A stretch of DNA of 64,000 bases from Cristatella mucedo. Taxonomy: Eukaryota; Bryozoa; Phylactolaemata; Cristatellidae. The translations under genes were made by a program, and so were the position numbers. Location: the NCBI GenBank assembly GCA_009760855.2, contig WPIO01000004.1, forward strand, positions 14,277,501 to 14,341,500. The letters run 5' to 3'. Shown here piece by piece: positions 1 through 12,999 of this stretch. The notes beneath the pieces are model-generated. The model was not told where the DNA came from and did no database searches. It saw only the letters and a program-made list of their open reading frames with translations. Each line of letters begins with the position of its first letter. Position 1 is the stretch's first letter.

Positions 1-186
1 CATTCGTTGACATGTCTGCGATCGATAAGGCTACAGCTGGATTCAAATCTATAGCAGTGGAATCTCGGTGAAGGTTAAGCTTAAGCAATATAAAATGAAT
101 GGCCTAGCATACACTGCTTTAGTGCTATAAAATGGATTAGGCCATATCAAGGAATGGATACGATGTGATTGTCTACACCTACAGTA

Positions 187-250
187 TACACTCCTGCATC
201 TACAGTACATACTCCTGCATCTACAGTACATACTCCTGCATCTACAGTAC
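187..250. repeat. short minisatellite, about 21 bp x 3
   Basis: A unit of about 21 bp (CTCCTGCATCTACAGTACAT plus A) is repeated about three times with little divergence. It reads through as a Cys/Arg-rich peptide on the minus strand, which is a repeat artefact. Confidence 0.8.
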
Positions 251-2108
251 GTGCCGCTGCATACTGTCCAGCTGTTACATCTTAAGCTTGCTACTGAATG
301 ACCTTGCTGCTGCTTAGACATGCGAGCCAGAAAAATGAAATGAAGATGGTCTTCATATGAACATTCCACATCTGCCAAATAGTAAGTCTGCTAGTTCGTT
401 TTAATGTAATTCTATTACGTTAGCTGTCATCATGATGACACACTGTTATCAGATCTAGTAGCTAGCAGCAGTCCCACTTTAATTCCTTCAAGCGAAAATA
501 TTTAGATTGCCTACCGATGTACCACAATTTATAACTATGTCTGACCTGTTGTTTTAGGTCATTTCCTGGGTCATAACACCGTGATCGATCATCTTCGGAG
601 AGCAGGATTTACGGTGGACCATATGCCAGCTCAACAGCAAATAGCAAGGTGATTGATTAGTGGGCATACGGTTGTAAGATGCTGTATGCATTGATGCAAG
701 GTTTAGGTGGGCGAAATGTCTGAGTTGGTATCACCTCTGGGTTAAGAGGCACAGGTTCACTGCCCTGTGAAGAGATGAAATTCGTCTTTGTTTCCAGTGT
801 TACAACATTCGGTGGGGCGTTTAGCTCTTTATTTTGTTTATGGGTCATCTGTGTAATGCTCTGCAATAGCATCATGCAATTATGTGGCACAGTGCTATCT
901 GCAAAGGTCGATGTGTAGAGTAGACCCAAGGGTATAGAAGTAGATAAGCTAAACCAAAGTGTGCCCAACGGTATGAGAAAGCAGAGAAAGAGCAGCGGGC
1001 CAAAATGAAGGTAATCAAAGGCAATCTGCAGGCCATCCAGCTGGCTGGTAGCCGGATGGCCAGCATTAAATGGCTGATACGGGCAGGTTATGATGACGAT
1101 TGATGCCTTCGTTCGATGAAGAGCAGCGTGACAAGCAGTTGCCATGCAACATCGTGAGACCACCGCCGTACTTAATTGCCGAGCCCCAGCTGCTGACTTC
1201 CTGTCGTTCAATAGCTTGACTTATCGGACTAAATAGGTGAGCCGGCTGAGCAGACAGCTGTTGCATGCATGCCAGGATATTCTTTTCACCGCGAGCCTGT
1301 TAATGGCTTACTTTCTAAAGGTGACCGTTATGGGAAGAGCTCCTGCCTGCTTAGGGGTTCAGTTAAACAAAGAGGTGGACATCTGGGTCCACGATCTTGC
1401 AAAGAAGGACCGATGTGGTGCTCAGTACCATGACGATTGCTCTACACCCCACCTAGGGTAGCCTGTAGCAGTTTCTCCTCAGTCCTAACTTGCCTATCCT
1501 GCACCGATGCCTGGTGGTGACTTTGCTGATTGATGATTTTTCAGAGTGATGTCTTTGCTGATTTCTTAATCGTTATTATACTTTTACGAGACCAAGGAGC
1601 TAATTGGGGGCTGGTCCAGCAGGTTGCCAACAGCAAACATTCTCGAGCACACAAGTGACTGTCGAAAGCTGCTCTTGGTATACTCGGATGTCTTCCTGTT
1701 CACTGAAGCATACCGTCTTCATCTCATTAACCAGTTCTCGGATGAATGCATTCACGGTGACAATTAAAGCTACACAACATCCATTGGATTCGCAGGGCAT
1801 TCATAAACTAACAGCTTCAAATCACCCCTTAGACCTGCTTTTCCGGTATGAATGACTCTCTGCACTACTTGTTTTTTGTCAAGTTTGTAGCTGATCTAGA
1901 AAAACATATACAGTTTGCCCTTAGCACATCCCACCAATTCCTTCCATCATTGCTGATGCAAATAAGTTTTACGAATCAGGACGAGCAACTTCCTAATCTG
2001 GCATTGCATGACCACGATTTCACATGTGTCACGGTTGTTAGTTTTGCAACAGAATAAACGAATATATAAACCCACATAGAACGAGAAAGCCATATTCACA
2101 GCTGTTGT

Positions 2109-2180
2109 ATACCTACCTACCTAGCTACCTACCTAGCTACCTACCTAGCTACCTACCTAGCTACCCACCTACATACATAC
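2109..2180. repeat. CTAC-rich tandem repeat
   Basis: A 12 bp unit CTACCTACCTAG is repeated about four to five times and then decays into CATA steps. It is a simple-sequence repeat, not telomeric. Confidence 0.85.
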
Positions 2181-2424
2181 ACAGCTATTATTGTCAGACA
2201 CATGCTTTCACTTGCCTGATCGGAAGATCTCTCTTGCCATCGCATTTTTCTTTAGGACCTTGCACGTTTAAATGTATTTTTTGATTCTGCAATGCATTTG
2301 TCACCGCTATTGACTTTATATCTGGCGTCCATGTCTGTTGTATTGTTCAACTAGTTATTGCGAAAAGTCTGAAGGATTATTGTTGCCTTGCAGAGTTTAT
2401 TTCGTGTAGCTCGTATCCATTCAT

Positions 2425-2486
2425 TGCATTGTACAGTTCTCCGAGAGTGCCATATAAATGCATTATTATTATTATTATTATCATCT
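2425..2486 (+). mobile_element. isolated 3' tail of a LINE/SINE copy
   Basis: The segment resembles the 3' end seen on the LINE and SINE copies elsewhere in the window (AGTTCTCcgAGaGtGCcATATAAATG, then ATT repeats). Only the tail is left, as expected for an extremely truncated insertion. Confidence 0.45.
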
Positions 2487-4380
2487 TTATCTGTGTACCA
2501 TGGTGATGGGTCAACGATTTGCTCTTAGCAAGCAAGCATGGCGGTTCATGAGCAATAATGCAGAAGCTTCCACGAATAAAATAGCTCTTTAGAGACTGCT
2601 TGTGGGAGTAATTATCACTTGTCTGGACCCGAACAAGATTAACAGCAGATAATGGTTGTCGACCCCAGCAGACTTAATGATTGCAGATTGGCACCCAAGT
2701 GCGATTAGAACATACACATGCATTCATGTAGTACACTGAGATTCGGATTGAGCAAGCAAGAACAAATGCAAAGCCAGGGATTTAAGATCAGTGCTAACTA
2801 CCATGACACGATAGTCCCGACAGGTCAATTGGTACAGTGCACTGGGCCGGTAGCCCAGATCTTGCCACGTGGTTCCCACTGGAGACACAGTTTTTCAGAA
2901 TCCAGGCTCACGACAGACGGCCTTTGATTGAATTTATTTTAAATTCAAAAAATTAGAAAACGAAGCGACAGATAGGCGAACAGCAGCTGTCAAACGGTGG
3001 TGCAGTTGCATGCAGAATACCACCAGAGGCCAATGTAATAAGTCACTTCCAAGAAGTCGCTATTTGTAGAGCACTTGCACACACACCGTGCGTTGGAGCT
3101 ATTGTGCAGCTGCATGCAAAGGCGGCCTAAGTAGCGACCTGGTCGACACGATAGCTGGGTCCCCCCACCATCACCGCACAGTATGAGCTACATTCGCACT
3201 GCCTTATTGTGTCTTTTTCTGCACTCAATCTTGCACATGCTATTAAAGTATAACAGATGCGAATAACCTACTCTTTAGTAACATTTCTGGCATTTCATGT
3301 CTGGGGGACCAGAGAAAGGCGAAAATCCCAACCTACTGAGGTAGTTTCCTCTGGCAGCTTCCTCCCTATTGAACTCTAAGCCCTCCAAGCAGGAGTCTGT
3401 TGTGCCAGGTAATCCATGCTCTGACTGGTGGGGGTCAGACGAGCAGCATCCGGTGGCATGGGGGGGGGAGAGAGACCGGACGTTGAGGAGCAGTCAGAAA
3501 CCTGTTGCCACAGGTAACGACCCAGCGCTACGCCGAGGATTGCAGCACCTGCTGCCGGTGAGCTGAGAGCTGCCTAGGAGATGAGACAAGCAAAGCCGAC
3601 TGCTCTGAGCTGTTGCAGCTAAGCCGATGGTCCGCTTCCTTCATCGCCGTTGTGTCACCGTTGTCTCCCCCTCTCCCATCCTCTCAACGTCGGAGTGCAG
3701 TCTACTCGTGCCTCGGCCAGCCATTGCACAGCCAGGCTTCATTTGGCTAGACAGTCTGGCTGGAGATAGTGGACGAATTCCGTATCAAGCTGCTAGGCAG
3801 CAGCAACAGCACAAGCTCGACCAGTCCAGTGAGGACGACGTGCTTTGTCGGCTGCTGACTTACCGATCAGCTGCTATTTGTTAACACTCTGCCCATCTAG
3901 CAAAGTAGCAAACCGGCCGTGGTTGCCAAGCCCTTTGGAGTTGTTTGCCGGAAGTTCCAGTACATATTTTCACTGGTTTTCCCCAATCGTAGTGGTATTT
4001 ATTTCCTTTCTCAGCTAGTAGCACGTGTACTTTCCGATGCAGCTGATGGCCTGCTGTGTAATGCATAGGATGCAGGCTGCTCTATTAGCCGACATTGACG
4101 GACTCCACTGCAAATAAAGATCTGTCGTTGCAGGTCACCGTCGAGCTTGACTCCTGTAGTCAGTCAGCTAGTTTTTGGACTTTGCTGATCTTGGCTATTG
4201 TTGATCATTGCTGGTCTTTGCCTACTCTGCCGACACACCTGTCTCACATTTAGCAGCATTTGTTTGTCATATTCCAGTTTAAGCTGCTAAATGCCGATTT
4301 CATTTCAAATAGTAGGTCGCGTAATATAGTAGGTCGGCTTACAGAAGAGAGGTGATAATTTCTCATGTGTTCCACTGCAG
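2487..4380. other. host DNA, no gene recognised
   Basis: Mixed composition with a G-run near 3,458 and short GC-rich patches. A plus-strand open stretch at 3,627-3,884 (85 codons, Gln-rich) is not similar to a family I know and has no clear splice sites, so no gene is called. Confidence 0.4.
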
Positions 4381-4541
4381 AACTGTAGCCAGGATTAACG
4401 AAGGACGGTTGGCGGACCTTGACCGTGCCAAGGCAGCCAATCTGGGCAGGCAGGCGTGTGCAGGGGCAGACATGCCCATTCCTCCAGGGTGGTCCTCGGA
4501 GGGGCGGTGGCTGTCAGCCGTCGTTCCATGCCTAAGAACAG
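4381..4541 (+). CDS. candidate internal exon, unknown host gene
   Basis: The segment follows an acceptor-like TTCCACTGCAG and ends before ACAG|GTGCAAGT, a fair donor. One frame stays open (one leading base, then 53 codons) and reads as an Arg/Ala-rich segment with DMPIPPGWSSEGRW near the end. It may belong to the same plus-strand gene as the exons at 6,254 and 7,015, but its closing phase does not join directly to 6,254, so another exon would have to lie between. No family is recognised and the call rests only on splice-like signals and an open frame. Confidence 0.25.
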
Positions 4542-4892
4542 GTGCAAGTGCAGTGCACCGGCTTGCCCATCATGTGTCTATGCTGCCACATCATCGGTAT
4601 CCTACTTATGGTAGCTGTCAATTTTTCACTCCTCAAAGGACTAGTGGGTCTCACTCTCACCCAGTAACATGTAGAACGGCCGCCTTAACCGTTCGGTGGC
4701 AGCTATGTAGGCAAGCTGTTCGAAGTATAGGTCACGTGTTGGCACACGACTGCCTGTAGTCGTACACGGTATGATACCCCGACACGATTTATAGGATGCC
4801 ACAACAGCTCATCACCAGATGGCCATACCTGTACCATAACTATAGATCATAGTTATAGCTATAGGCACGGTGTTGGTAGACTGTTACCATTC

Positions 4893-5056
<164 letters not shown>

Positions 5057-6253
5057 AGGCTCCAAATGGCTAGATTTAATTCCCAAAGCTTAGAAAGGAA
5101 TTAGGAGGGGCCGAGCAGGGATTTCTTAATGAGTAATCTGCCTGACAGTGCAACAGAGATAAGCTCTGCACTATCGATGCCGGCATTGGCAGCCACCTTG
5201 GACTGGCTGACCTCTTGCTCTTCCTGCAGATAGCTTGGTTATAAAGGAGACCAAAGCTAGACCGTGCGTGAAAGCCCATGACAAATTCTGCCGGAGCAGA
5301 TGCATGTGCAAGAGAGGGCAGTGTGCCAGTGGAGGGGCATGGGCGGAAGAAAGGGAGGTACAGAGAGTCAGGGAAAAGAGAGAGCAAGAGAGCAGAGCAC
5401 TTCAGACGAGCAGTGGCACCCCCCCCCCCCCCTGTGGCAGCTGTGCTGGCCGTTATTGGCAAAGGCCTCAGCCAGGCGCTAAGTGGCTTTGCAGCACTAA
5501 TGAATCACCTGGAACAGCTTGTCTCTGCTTTTAGCTGAGTAAACTATCATGGTGCTAGAAATTTGATAACTATCGGCCAGCCGCTAATGGCTGACGGCTT
5601 ACAGGCGTTCCAGCAGGCACCAACTAAACCTAAGCCTACAGGCCGGTCAGGGGTTCGCCTGGTTGCACGCAGCCCCACCACATTGTGCTGTTCTGCAGTG
5701 GCAGCAGTCGAGCAGCAGCAGCAGCAGCAGCCAGGGCTGGCTATGAACCCCGTGTCACTTCCCCTGCTACAGGGCTCGTGTTTCTAGCCGTCGGGGAAGG
5801 TGTCGTGAGTGGGTGTAGCTGCCTGCTGGAACCACATGTTCGGCACGAGTCATTGGGCGACTGAGCTAGCTTGCTTGCTGTGACTGCCTGGCAGGGTAGC
5901 CACCGGGTCGGTCCTCTGCCGTTGGGCACTCGTTCACGGCCTCTGCTCTGCTCTCTTCCCTGGTGCATCGAGAAGTGGGCGTCCTTGCCGTGTCACTTGT
6001 AGCCATCGACTATTGTGTAGTAATCGACTATTGCCACGGACTTGCCGTGACACCAAATAAACAGTAGGAAGGCAGCCTTTTAATTTGCAAGTGTGCATTG
6101 AAGCAGTAGGCTGGGGGTTTCGAAGCAAAGTGATACTGCCCACTTCGGTTAGTGCTTATCCGTGTATTTAGCCCTGTGTGTAGAGATGCGGTCAGCTAGT
6201 ACCAGTTTCTTCACCCCAGTGATTGCTAGAATAACATTCAATGGTTGTTGCAG
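5057..6253. other. host DNA between candidate exons
   Basis: GC-rich patches and a C-run near 5,420-5,432 that precedes an acceptor-like TGTGGCAG. The frame after it reaches a stop at 5,535 and ends in a donor-like GTAAAC, so an exon is possible but unproven. A CAG run lies at 5,713-5,731. Confidence 0.35.
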
Positions 6254-6349
6254 CTTATCACCAAAGGAGTTCTCTACCGACCTGGGTGCCCCTGTTCCAT
6301 TAAATCCCTACATTGAAGCTCTAACGTCATTCAACCAAATGCACTCGGC
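6254..6349 (+). CDS. candidate internal exon, unknown host gene
   Basis: A 96-base segment lies between TGGTTGTTGCAG and CGGC|GTAAGTATT, the latter close to the consensus donor. The only fully open frame uses one leading base, 31 codons and two trailing bases, and contains LGAPVPLNPYIEALTSFNQ. The trailing two bases fit the single leading base of the next candidate exon at 7,015, giving a continuous frame across the intron. The domain is not recognised. Strong splice sites plus matching phase make this one of the better host exon candidates in the left part of the window. Confidence 0.45.
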
Positions 6350-6659
6350 GTAAGTATTCGTGTCTCGATTTGACCTAATTGCGCAAGCAGTACTGTGCCC
6401 GGCTGGGTAGGTGCAAGCAAAACAGGAGTCAGCGAAAAGCGATGAGTGCAGCTCAGCTATAGTAAGAAGCCGGTGCAACCGCCAGCAACTAGGTTCATTG
6501 CCTCTCTCGATTACCTCAAACCAGTTCATAAATTCCTGCTTTGGCATCCCCACAAACGTAATGGAGCCACAGCCGGTTTACTCTGGTAGTGGTTGTCCTC
6601 TTGCTCTTGTGTAGTCTCTATGCCATTTTATCTTAAATTAATATGCTGCATGTCTCTGC

Positions 6660-6805
6660 CTTCTGTTCGTTCTCTTGGTCTCTCTCTCTCTCGCTCTCTC
6701 TTGCTCTCTCTGCCTCTCTCACCGTGTTTCTCTGTGTGTCTCTCTCTGTCTCTCTGTCTCTCTCTTTCTCTCTTCTCTCCACTCTATTTCCTCTCTCTTA
6801 ATCTC
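6660..6805. repeat. imperfect (CT)n-rich tract
   Basis: Interrupted CT repeats with TGTC and TTTC variants. Leu/Ser-only frames here are artefacts. Confidence 0.9.
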
Positions 6806-7014
6806 TGTTGATGCATTTAATCATCAATGAATGGGCCAGGCTTGTTGAACACTTTTTTAGGAACTCTTCTCAAGTGCTGAATGTGTGGAGGTCACTGTTG
6901 ACCGGCTCTGTGCCTTGCTACCAAAAGACAGAATAGAATAGAATGCCATCTCAGAGAATGTTGCAAGTGCTGGCTGAATCGTGCTGAACGTTGAGCCGAT
7001 GCACTGTTTTGCAG

Positions 7015-7227
7015 GAAGATCCGTCAGCGGCTCCACAAGCAAGGTCGGCGCCAGCAGCTCGACTCGTCGCTAGACGGCAGCAGCGTGGCCTCTTGGGGGG
7101 AGACGAAGCAGGCAAAGCAGCAGCCCACCGATCAACGGCTGCCACCATCGTCATTGCCAACGGCCTCATCGTTCAATAATCTGTGGAAGCGCATCGACGA
7201 AGAGACGAGCCGTGCTGCCTTGGCGAG
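7015..7227 (+). CDS. candidate internal exon, unknown host gene
   Basis: A 213-base segment is framed by the acceptor ACTGTTTTGCAG and the donor GCGAG|GTGAGC, both near consensus. One frame is open throughout (1 + 70 codons + 2 bases) and has a GC-rich third position unlike the flanks. The peptide is basic and Gln/Ser-rich, beginning KIRQRLHKQGRRQQL and ending SFNNLWKRIDEETSRAALA, with helical character at both ends. The phase joins both to the preceding exon candidate at 6,254 and to one at 7,669. I do not recognise the family. This is the best supported host exon left of the Polinton. Confidence 0.55.
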
Positions 7228-7668
7228 GTGAGCAGATGCTGTGGTTCATTGGAATACGGAAATAGTAGTGGTGATGCATGTCACTAAGGAAGGTTTCCCT
7301 GATTACGGCTGACATCGTACTGATTCTAGCAAGTGCCAAACAGTTGATTCCTCGGGGTGCTTCCTGGTGTGCAACACCGATCTGGAATATAAAGGTGTCC
7401 ATTGAAACCGACAAACTTGGAACATCCCACTGTTGCATTCCCTCTGCAGATGCTGCCAAGTATGGCTGCCTTGCCTTGGCAGGGAAGTAGCTCGGCGACT
7501 GGCCAGTCTCTTGTTAGTGGCATGCAAAAGCTCCTTGGGTATAGTCGATCGGCAGACCAGTGATGCCCTACTTATTCCCTGAAAAGCAGAATGCATCAAT
7601 CTTGTAAGACGAGATGAGCTTTCCAGTGGCTGTATATTCCGACAGACGTTGGCATCTGCTCTGCGCAG

Positions 7669-7762
7669 AGCAACCAATGACGTCTCGTCCTCTGATCTGG
7701 GCTACAACGTTCTTGGCTGGTTTTGTCCGTCTGGTTTCTGGACCGGCTCATTGAGCATGCCA
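7669..7762 (+). CDS. candidate internal exon, unknown host gene
   Basis: It starts after CTGCTCTGCGCAG with one leading base, which matches the two trailing bases of the 7,015 exon, and can end at GCCA|GTGAGG. The in-phase frame includes ATNDVSSSDLGYNVLGWF. An overlapping frame to its right (about 7,725-7,830) reads WFLDRLIEHASEAMPG and looks at least as protein-like, so either the exon end or the frame could be wrong, or an indel is present. Confidence 0.3.
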
Positions 7763-9845
7763 GTGAGGCCATGCCCGGGGCAAGTCATACCCCATTCATG
7801 CGACTGCTCGACACCTGCTGGATCTCTCTCTCTCTCTCTCTCTCACTCTCTGATTACAAATGTGCACCGACCAGCTGACTTTGCCTGTGCATGCAGCTAA
7901 CAATGGCTGGTGAAACAGACCAGCTATTGCCTGTCCCACGAGATCAGGCAAATCCGTATCCTGCCTTCGTCTACGGCTGCCACATATAGCAGTCTCACGG
8001 CCATCATACTTTTGTGAATGATCTGTATCACCTTGCGGCATTGCTTTTATTGAATTGGAATAAGAGAGATGCAGCTCTTCATTAACTTCACTTGCTTATC
8101 CCGAGTCTACTGGCACCTCACTGAATTGAATCTGCTCCCTTGAGGAAGGCTCGTCTTGCACAGAGCTCGGTTTTCACCTTCTGTCTGTTTACTTTTCGGC
8201 GATCGCTGAGCAGCATTCAAAGCAGGCAGATGCTATGTGGGCTGCCCGCTTGATACTCAGCTGGTGAGCTGGCGTAGACAGCAGACAGAGAACAGATGAA
8301 GTCTCACATTCAATGAGCTGTTGTCCCAGGTGGCTCAAGCTCTTAATGGCACTGAAACCTGTCAGACTTGCCGTTACTGCTGTTGCTGACTAAACCAAGC
8401 TGAGCGAACTGCTCGAGATGCCCATCAGCACCCACAGGCAGCCAAGATAAAATTTTAGTCCCTTATCACGATGTGGGCATTTCCACAAGCCTTGATGATT
8501 TATTATATTTCCATGACTTGACTTAAGATATAATCATCTGATGGTCCTCTGGAAAGGGTAAAGATAGATTGCATCATTGATGGGCATGGGGGTGAGTAAT
8601 GAATGGTCTCAGTCTCGGTGTGAATGCCGATTTCCACCTTCCAATGCTTGGATATCGCTTTCACATATTCAGCATTTACCGTCGTAGCAAACCTCCTCGC
8701 GATTGTTCTTTTAGCAATCAAGAAGGCGCAATCTCACCCCCGGCATCACGACCTGGTCGGGTATGGAAGCCGAGTCCAAGTTCCAAGGGAGCATCGTTAT
8801 TCGTCAGCAGCTGCAGACGACTGGTGTTGGTGATCTTGGCTTTTGGCGTTGGCCGCATCGACATTTGAACGGTTAATACCGAATGTGCATCCTTCGCCCC
8901 CTCGCCCCCCTGATGAGACCTTCCCACGTCTTTCGTGGTGGCACAGATGTCCTGCGCAAGATTGACTTCATCGTGGCCTAGCTTGGGCTGATTCTCCGGA
9001 ACTATGCCTGTTGAATGCTACAAGTGCATTCAAATCAATGACTCGAGTCGGACTTCATGCTGACATTGGTCACAGTACGAGGGTCATGCTTGAGTCGATT
9101 GCCATCAGAAAGCAAAACACCAGCGGTTGGCATGTCTCAGGAGAGAGCTCATTGAGACTCGTGCCTTCTTTGCTGTCTTCGCCTCAGTTAAATGTTAACT
9201 GTTAGCAGACATGCAATGTCTGACATTAATGCCAAGCTTCAAAAGAAGCCCACTTTATGCAGTCTCTTTTTATAAGCGTTTCGCTCGTCTTGTCAGCTTA
9301 TCCGTTCAAGGACAGGCATAGTCTTTTTGCAGACTTTTGTAAGAGAGTACTTAGTTTTGAAAAGCAGATGGTCACATTGTTCACTTTTTGTATTGCTGTT
9401 ACACTGCAGATCCTAATGCTGCAGATTACAACATGTATACCCATCAATAGTGACATCTTTTAGAATTTCATAATAAATATTTATTTAGAAATCCCGAGCC
9501 ATTTTGAAATACAGTGCAGCCTCTCTTTATGCATAGTCTCTATATGCAGGCGTCTCTGCATTCGTAAACACGTGTCACTCCGACTATTTGTTGTCTGATT
9601 AATGCATAACCTCGTATCTCATATATACGTGCCTGTTTGAGCGTATGTTTGCATGAGGTTTTCTTTTTTCCACCAACAATGCAGTGACATGTGGTCTTTC
9701 TAATGAGACAATAATAACATTCGTTATTCGTATGCTTTACCAAATGTATTCGGTCTAGAAGTTGTTTTCCTTTATTATTTGGTAGTTATGAGAACAGCTA
9801 ACAAAGAAGCTTGCTCTGGTTGACATGTGACTAAAAGCTGTCGCC
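7763..9845. other. host DNA, no gene recognised
   Basis: A 20 bp CT run lies near 7,825. A frame near 8,935-8,985 reads like the end of a retroelement endonuclease (RKIDFIVA), but without enough context to call. 9,200-9,800 is AT-rich with nothing recognisable. Confidence 0.4.
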
Positions 9846-9849
9846 ACGG

Positions 9850-11010
9850 CGAGCTATCTCTTCCTAAGAGAATCTGCTAACACTCCAGCAGACACGAGAA
9901 TTTCCATGTCTGCCACTTGCTGGATAGTAATGGCAGCTCTCACGGCAACGTTTGATACGTTTGATCATCAATTCATTCTCGAACACCCATTGTCTAGCGT
10001 GGCCATTTTGGCTTTGAAATGGCACGGTTTAGGACCTATCTTGGTGGGAAATACCAGAGAATAAGTGTCAACACCGATCAGGTGAACCTTTGAAGTGTAA
10101 GGCATCTGATTTACAATATAGCCCCTCCATGTCACCTATGTAATCGGCAAGCATAATCTAGGCTTTCTCTAACAGGCAGACGACGAACAGCTGCTGTGAT
10201 CATTACCTACTTTCACGAAATTCGCACTCTTGAATAACAGTAAACATTTCTCACATTGAACGACTCTAAAACCAGCTACATACAGTAGTTATATGCAAAC
10301 GAATAGCCCAGAAACTTGACAGCCTATCCCTCAAAATTAATTCGATCAGCATGTGCCCTGCAAACTCAAAATGTCCGGCTCCAGAAAGACCTTTCGCTGG
10401 ACGACCACGCGAGCTTTGCTGCTACGTCGACACAACTTCAGCTACTTAACTATGTAAAACGTACACTTGAACATACTTTGAAATGAATAGTAAAACCAAA
10501 GTTAGTCCGTGCATTTTCGTCGTTCAGTCTAGACTGGGGTAACTCTATTTGGAAGTTCTCCTGCCTGAGCAATCAGATACTTCCAGATGGTGCACAATTC
10601 TGCTGTCACGCATGTACAATATTTCATTAACGAATCAACTGCCGCATTACACCACTTTCACTGACTTGCACCGACTCCGCATCATGTAGTGCATCCACTT
10701 TTAGGTCCAGTCACTCACTTGATGGTTCCTTGACATCTGAAATTATAGATCCCCAGACAGCTGAAAAATACTAGCTCTTCAGACTACCTCTTGCACACTT
10801 CTATTTTCTGAATCTGGCCGTTCAGCTGAGTTTCTAATCAAACTAAAATTCTTCGAGACAATGCCTTAGATTCCTAAGCACCCAAAGCCTGGAAACTCGC
10901 TATCGGAAAACGTCACGACACCTCATGATGTTTGACATTTCAGAAAGAATCTTACCTATTCTCAGAGCATTTGCTCAGTTCACCCGAACTTTCATTAAAC
11001 TCCACCTTTT
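9850..11010 (+). mobile_element. old degenerate CR1/L2-type LINE relic
   Basis: Decayed reverse transcriptase text is still visible. Near 9,950-10,070 a frame reads ATFDTFDHQFILEH and then LALKWHGL, matching the AFDtiDH ... LxWF region of this LINE class. At 10,390-10,410 CCTTTCGCTGGACGACCAC matches the CCTCTCGTTAGACGACCAT of the younger copy at 42,270. At 10,878-10,903 CACCCAAAGCCTGGAAACTC matches its CTCCCAAAGCCTGGAACTCC. Many stops and indels mark it as much older than the copies inside the Polinton. Confidence 0.7.
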
Positions 11011-11578
11011 ACTATCCAAACAATCTAGACAGGGGAACCTGCCCATCCTAGCGTTCCATGGCAATAATGTCTATGTATTCATGTTTAACTTTAGCCGTGC
11101 TCTAATGGTGAAGGTTGGAAGTGCTTCGGCGTTTCTTGCCTTTCGAGTGAGTCTTGGGTCGAAAGGGCTACATCCCATAGCATTCCTGAAGTTGAAATTC
11201 CATCGCATTTTCTATAGTTATAGAAATGTTATGGAAAGCAGCTTATTTAATTGAAAAGTTCATAAAAAGTCATCTTTCCTGTCCCTCAGTACGGTGCAAG
11301 TCTATGAAGGTCACATCCATTTTGGATCGCAGCTGGGCTGTCCGTCAAACTGCCTTCCAAAAGTAGAACCATGGCCAAGTTAGCCATATATCTATGGTTA
11401 GGAGATCCAACTGGGTTAAGCTCCCCGTAGCCCAGTCACGAGCAGAGACGCGTGCCCCAGTGCGAGGCGTTGGTCCAACATAAGTTTTAGTGTAAATGGC
11501 GGTCTATGTAATTACACGTGCATTTAATATTGTGCATGCTTTTGTAACCAATCAGCCGACGTACTCGCTTTTCAACAT
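11011..11578. other. AT-rich host DNA, nothing recognised
   Basis: Sequence between the LINE relic and a LINE-like tail. It may contain the relic's 3' untranslated part, but no specific match can be shown by eye. Confidence 0.35.
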
Positions 11579-11650
11579 ATGTAAAGTGTCTGGAGAGCGA
11601 TTTAGTCTCTTATGGTGCATAATAATAATCATAATTGTAATGATATGATT
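11579..11650 (+). mobile_element. LINE/SINE-type 3' tail
   Basis: GTAAAGTGTCTGGAGAGCGATTTAGTCTCT followed by ATAATAATAATC matches the consensus tail AAGCGCCTAGAAAGAGATT ... ATTATTATT of the younger LINEs. It may be the end of the relic that starts at 9,850. Confidence 0.55.
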
Positions 11651-12999
11651 AAGATAAAAGATTTCCATTACTCAAATGGTCAATCACACAATAGTTGTTG
11701 AATAGGTCCTAGTAGAGGACCCCAGATGGAAATCAAAATGAAGCCTGTCTGTAAATGTTTGGTTTAGTTGTGAATTTCTCGGTAAAATGTCTTCAGCTCA
11801 TTTATGAGACTTTGTGTATAGCATATACAATGCACATTTCCATGAAGAATTCTAGTGTCTGTGATTTTATAAATATTCAACATTTTTGTTTTTGGATAGT
11901 AGACTTCTACTATATTTCCCCGAAAATAAGACCAAGTCTTACATTAGTTTTTGCTCCAACTGACGCATTAGGGCTTCTTTTCAGGAGATGACTGATTTTT
12001 CTATGTACAGCAATCTAAATTTATTCACGTCCAACAATGCACATTTATTAATCTAACCATGTACAAAAATGTACATTTATTCAAGTACAGTCACGTCATT
12101 CTCCTTTGGAACACCATAATGAATCTCCGAACCCCGAAATTCCGGCTTGAATTTCTTTCAAAATAATTTTACTGTAGAATAATTGGCTCCAATCTCTCAT
12201 GACCAGCAATAGAGCTCTCCTTAAATGAGCACTTCTTATCCACAAAGTCTGCTCGTAGTGCGTAGATCACAGGTTTCAATGATTTTTTAATCCCTTGAAT
12301 TCTTCTCACAAGCCACGTCCTCTTTCAGGCTAGGCATTGGCATCACACAATTTCCACGCTGATTTCTCTTCATTATATTTCAATGATTTCCATTTTGCAA
12401 ATGATCATCAACTGGATTGTTTAATGCAATATCATTTTCCCTTAATCCCCCAACTGTGGTTTTTGTTGGTTACGGCTAATATTACTAACGTCACGGAGAA
12501 TCGTTATAGGCCTTATTATCAGGTTAGGTTTTCTTATCGGGAAATGCAGTATCAGATACCATAATACAATGTCAACAATAAAACCGGGCTTGCTGTACTA
12601 GTTACATGACTGCACCCAGTCCATGGTATACCACATGACCGAACAAGGAGTACATTGCATACGGTCTTTCTTAGCTTACTACACGAAAAGCTGCTGCAGT
12701 TACCACGTTATGCCGTTGCCGAATCAGCGTTCATACTACAACTAAGTTCTAGTTTGTGTCTAGGTACCGCTTGCACTCTGCCGTGACAGTCAATGTGTGC
12801 ATATGCTCTGCTTTTGCTGGTGAATCACGTTGGTTAGGAATATCGCCTTGTGAACTGCGAAATTTCTCGCCAGTAATAAACCAAACCGAATTCGTGTAGG
12901 TCAGGTGCGAGTGCGGGAGTACCGAAGTGTGCCAAAGAGGCCAGGCTTGGAGCCACAGCTGCAAGCCATACAGGATGGATGCGTGGCTGATGGATTAGG
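11651..12999. other. AT-rich host DNA, no gene recognised
   Basis: No recognisable protein, RNA or repeat family. Short open frames are scattered on both strands without splice support. Confidence 0.4.

Larger units (their letters stand above)
1..2424. other. host DNA, no gene recognised
   Basis: No reading frame here resembles a known protein. The open stretches are short, overlap on both strands and lack convincing splice signals. Only the short tandem repeats listed separately stand out. Confidence 0.5.

Noticed and set aside
187-250. Regularly spaced 21 bp repeats that could suggest a CRISPR-like array
   Set aside because: The units are contiguous without unique spacers, in a eukaryotic setting; a minisatellite explains them.
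2109-2180. Telomere-like repeat
   Set aside because: The unit CTACCTACCTAG is not TTAGGG or a known telomeric variant and is only about 60 bp.
8503-9000. Possible LINE endonuclease remnant (RKIDFIVA)
   Set aside because: A single short motif without flanking matches to any LINE copy here.
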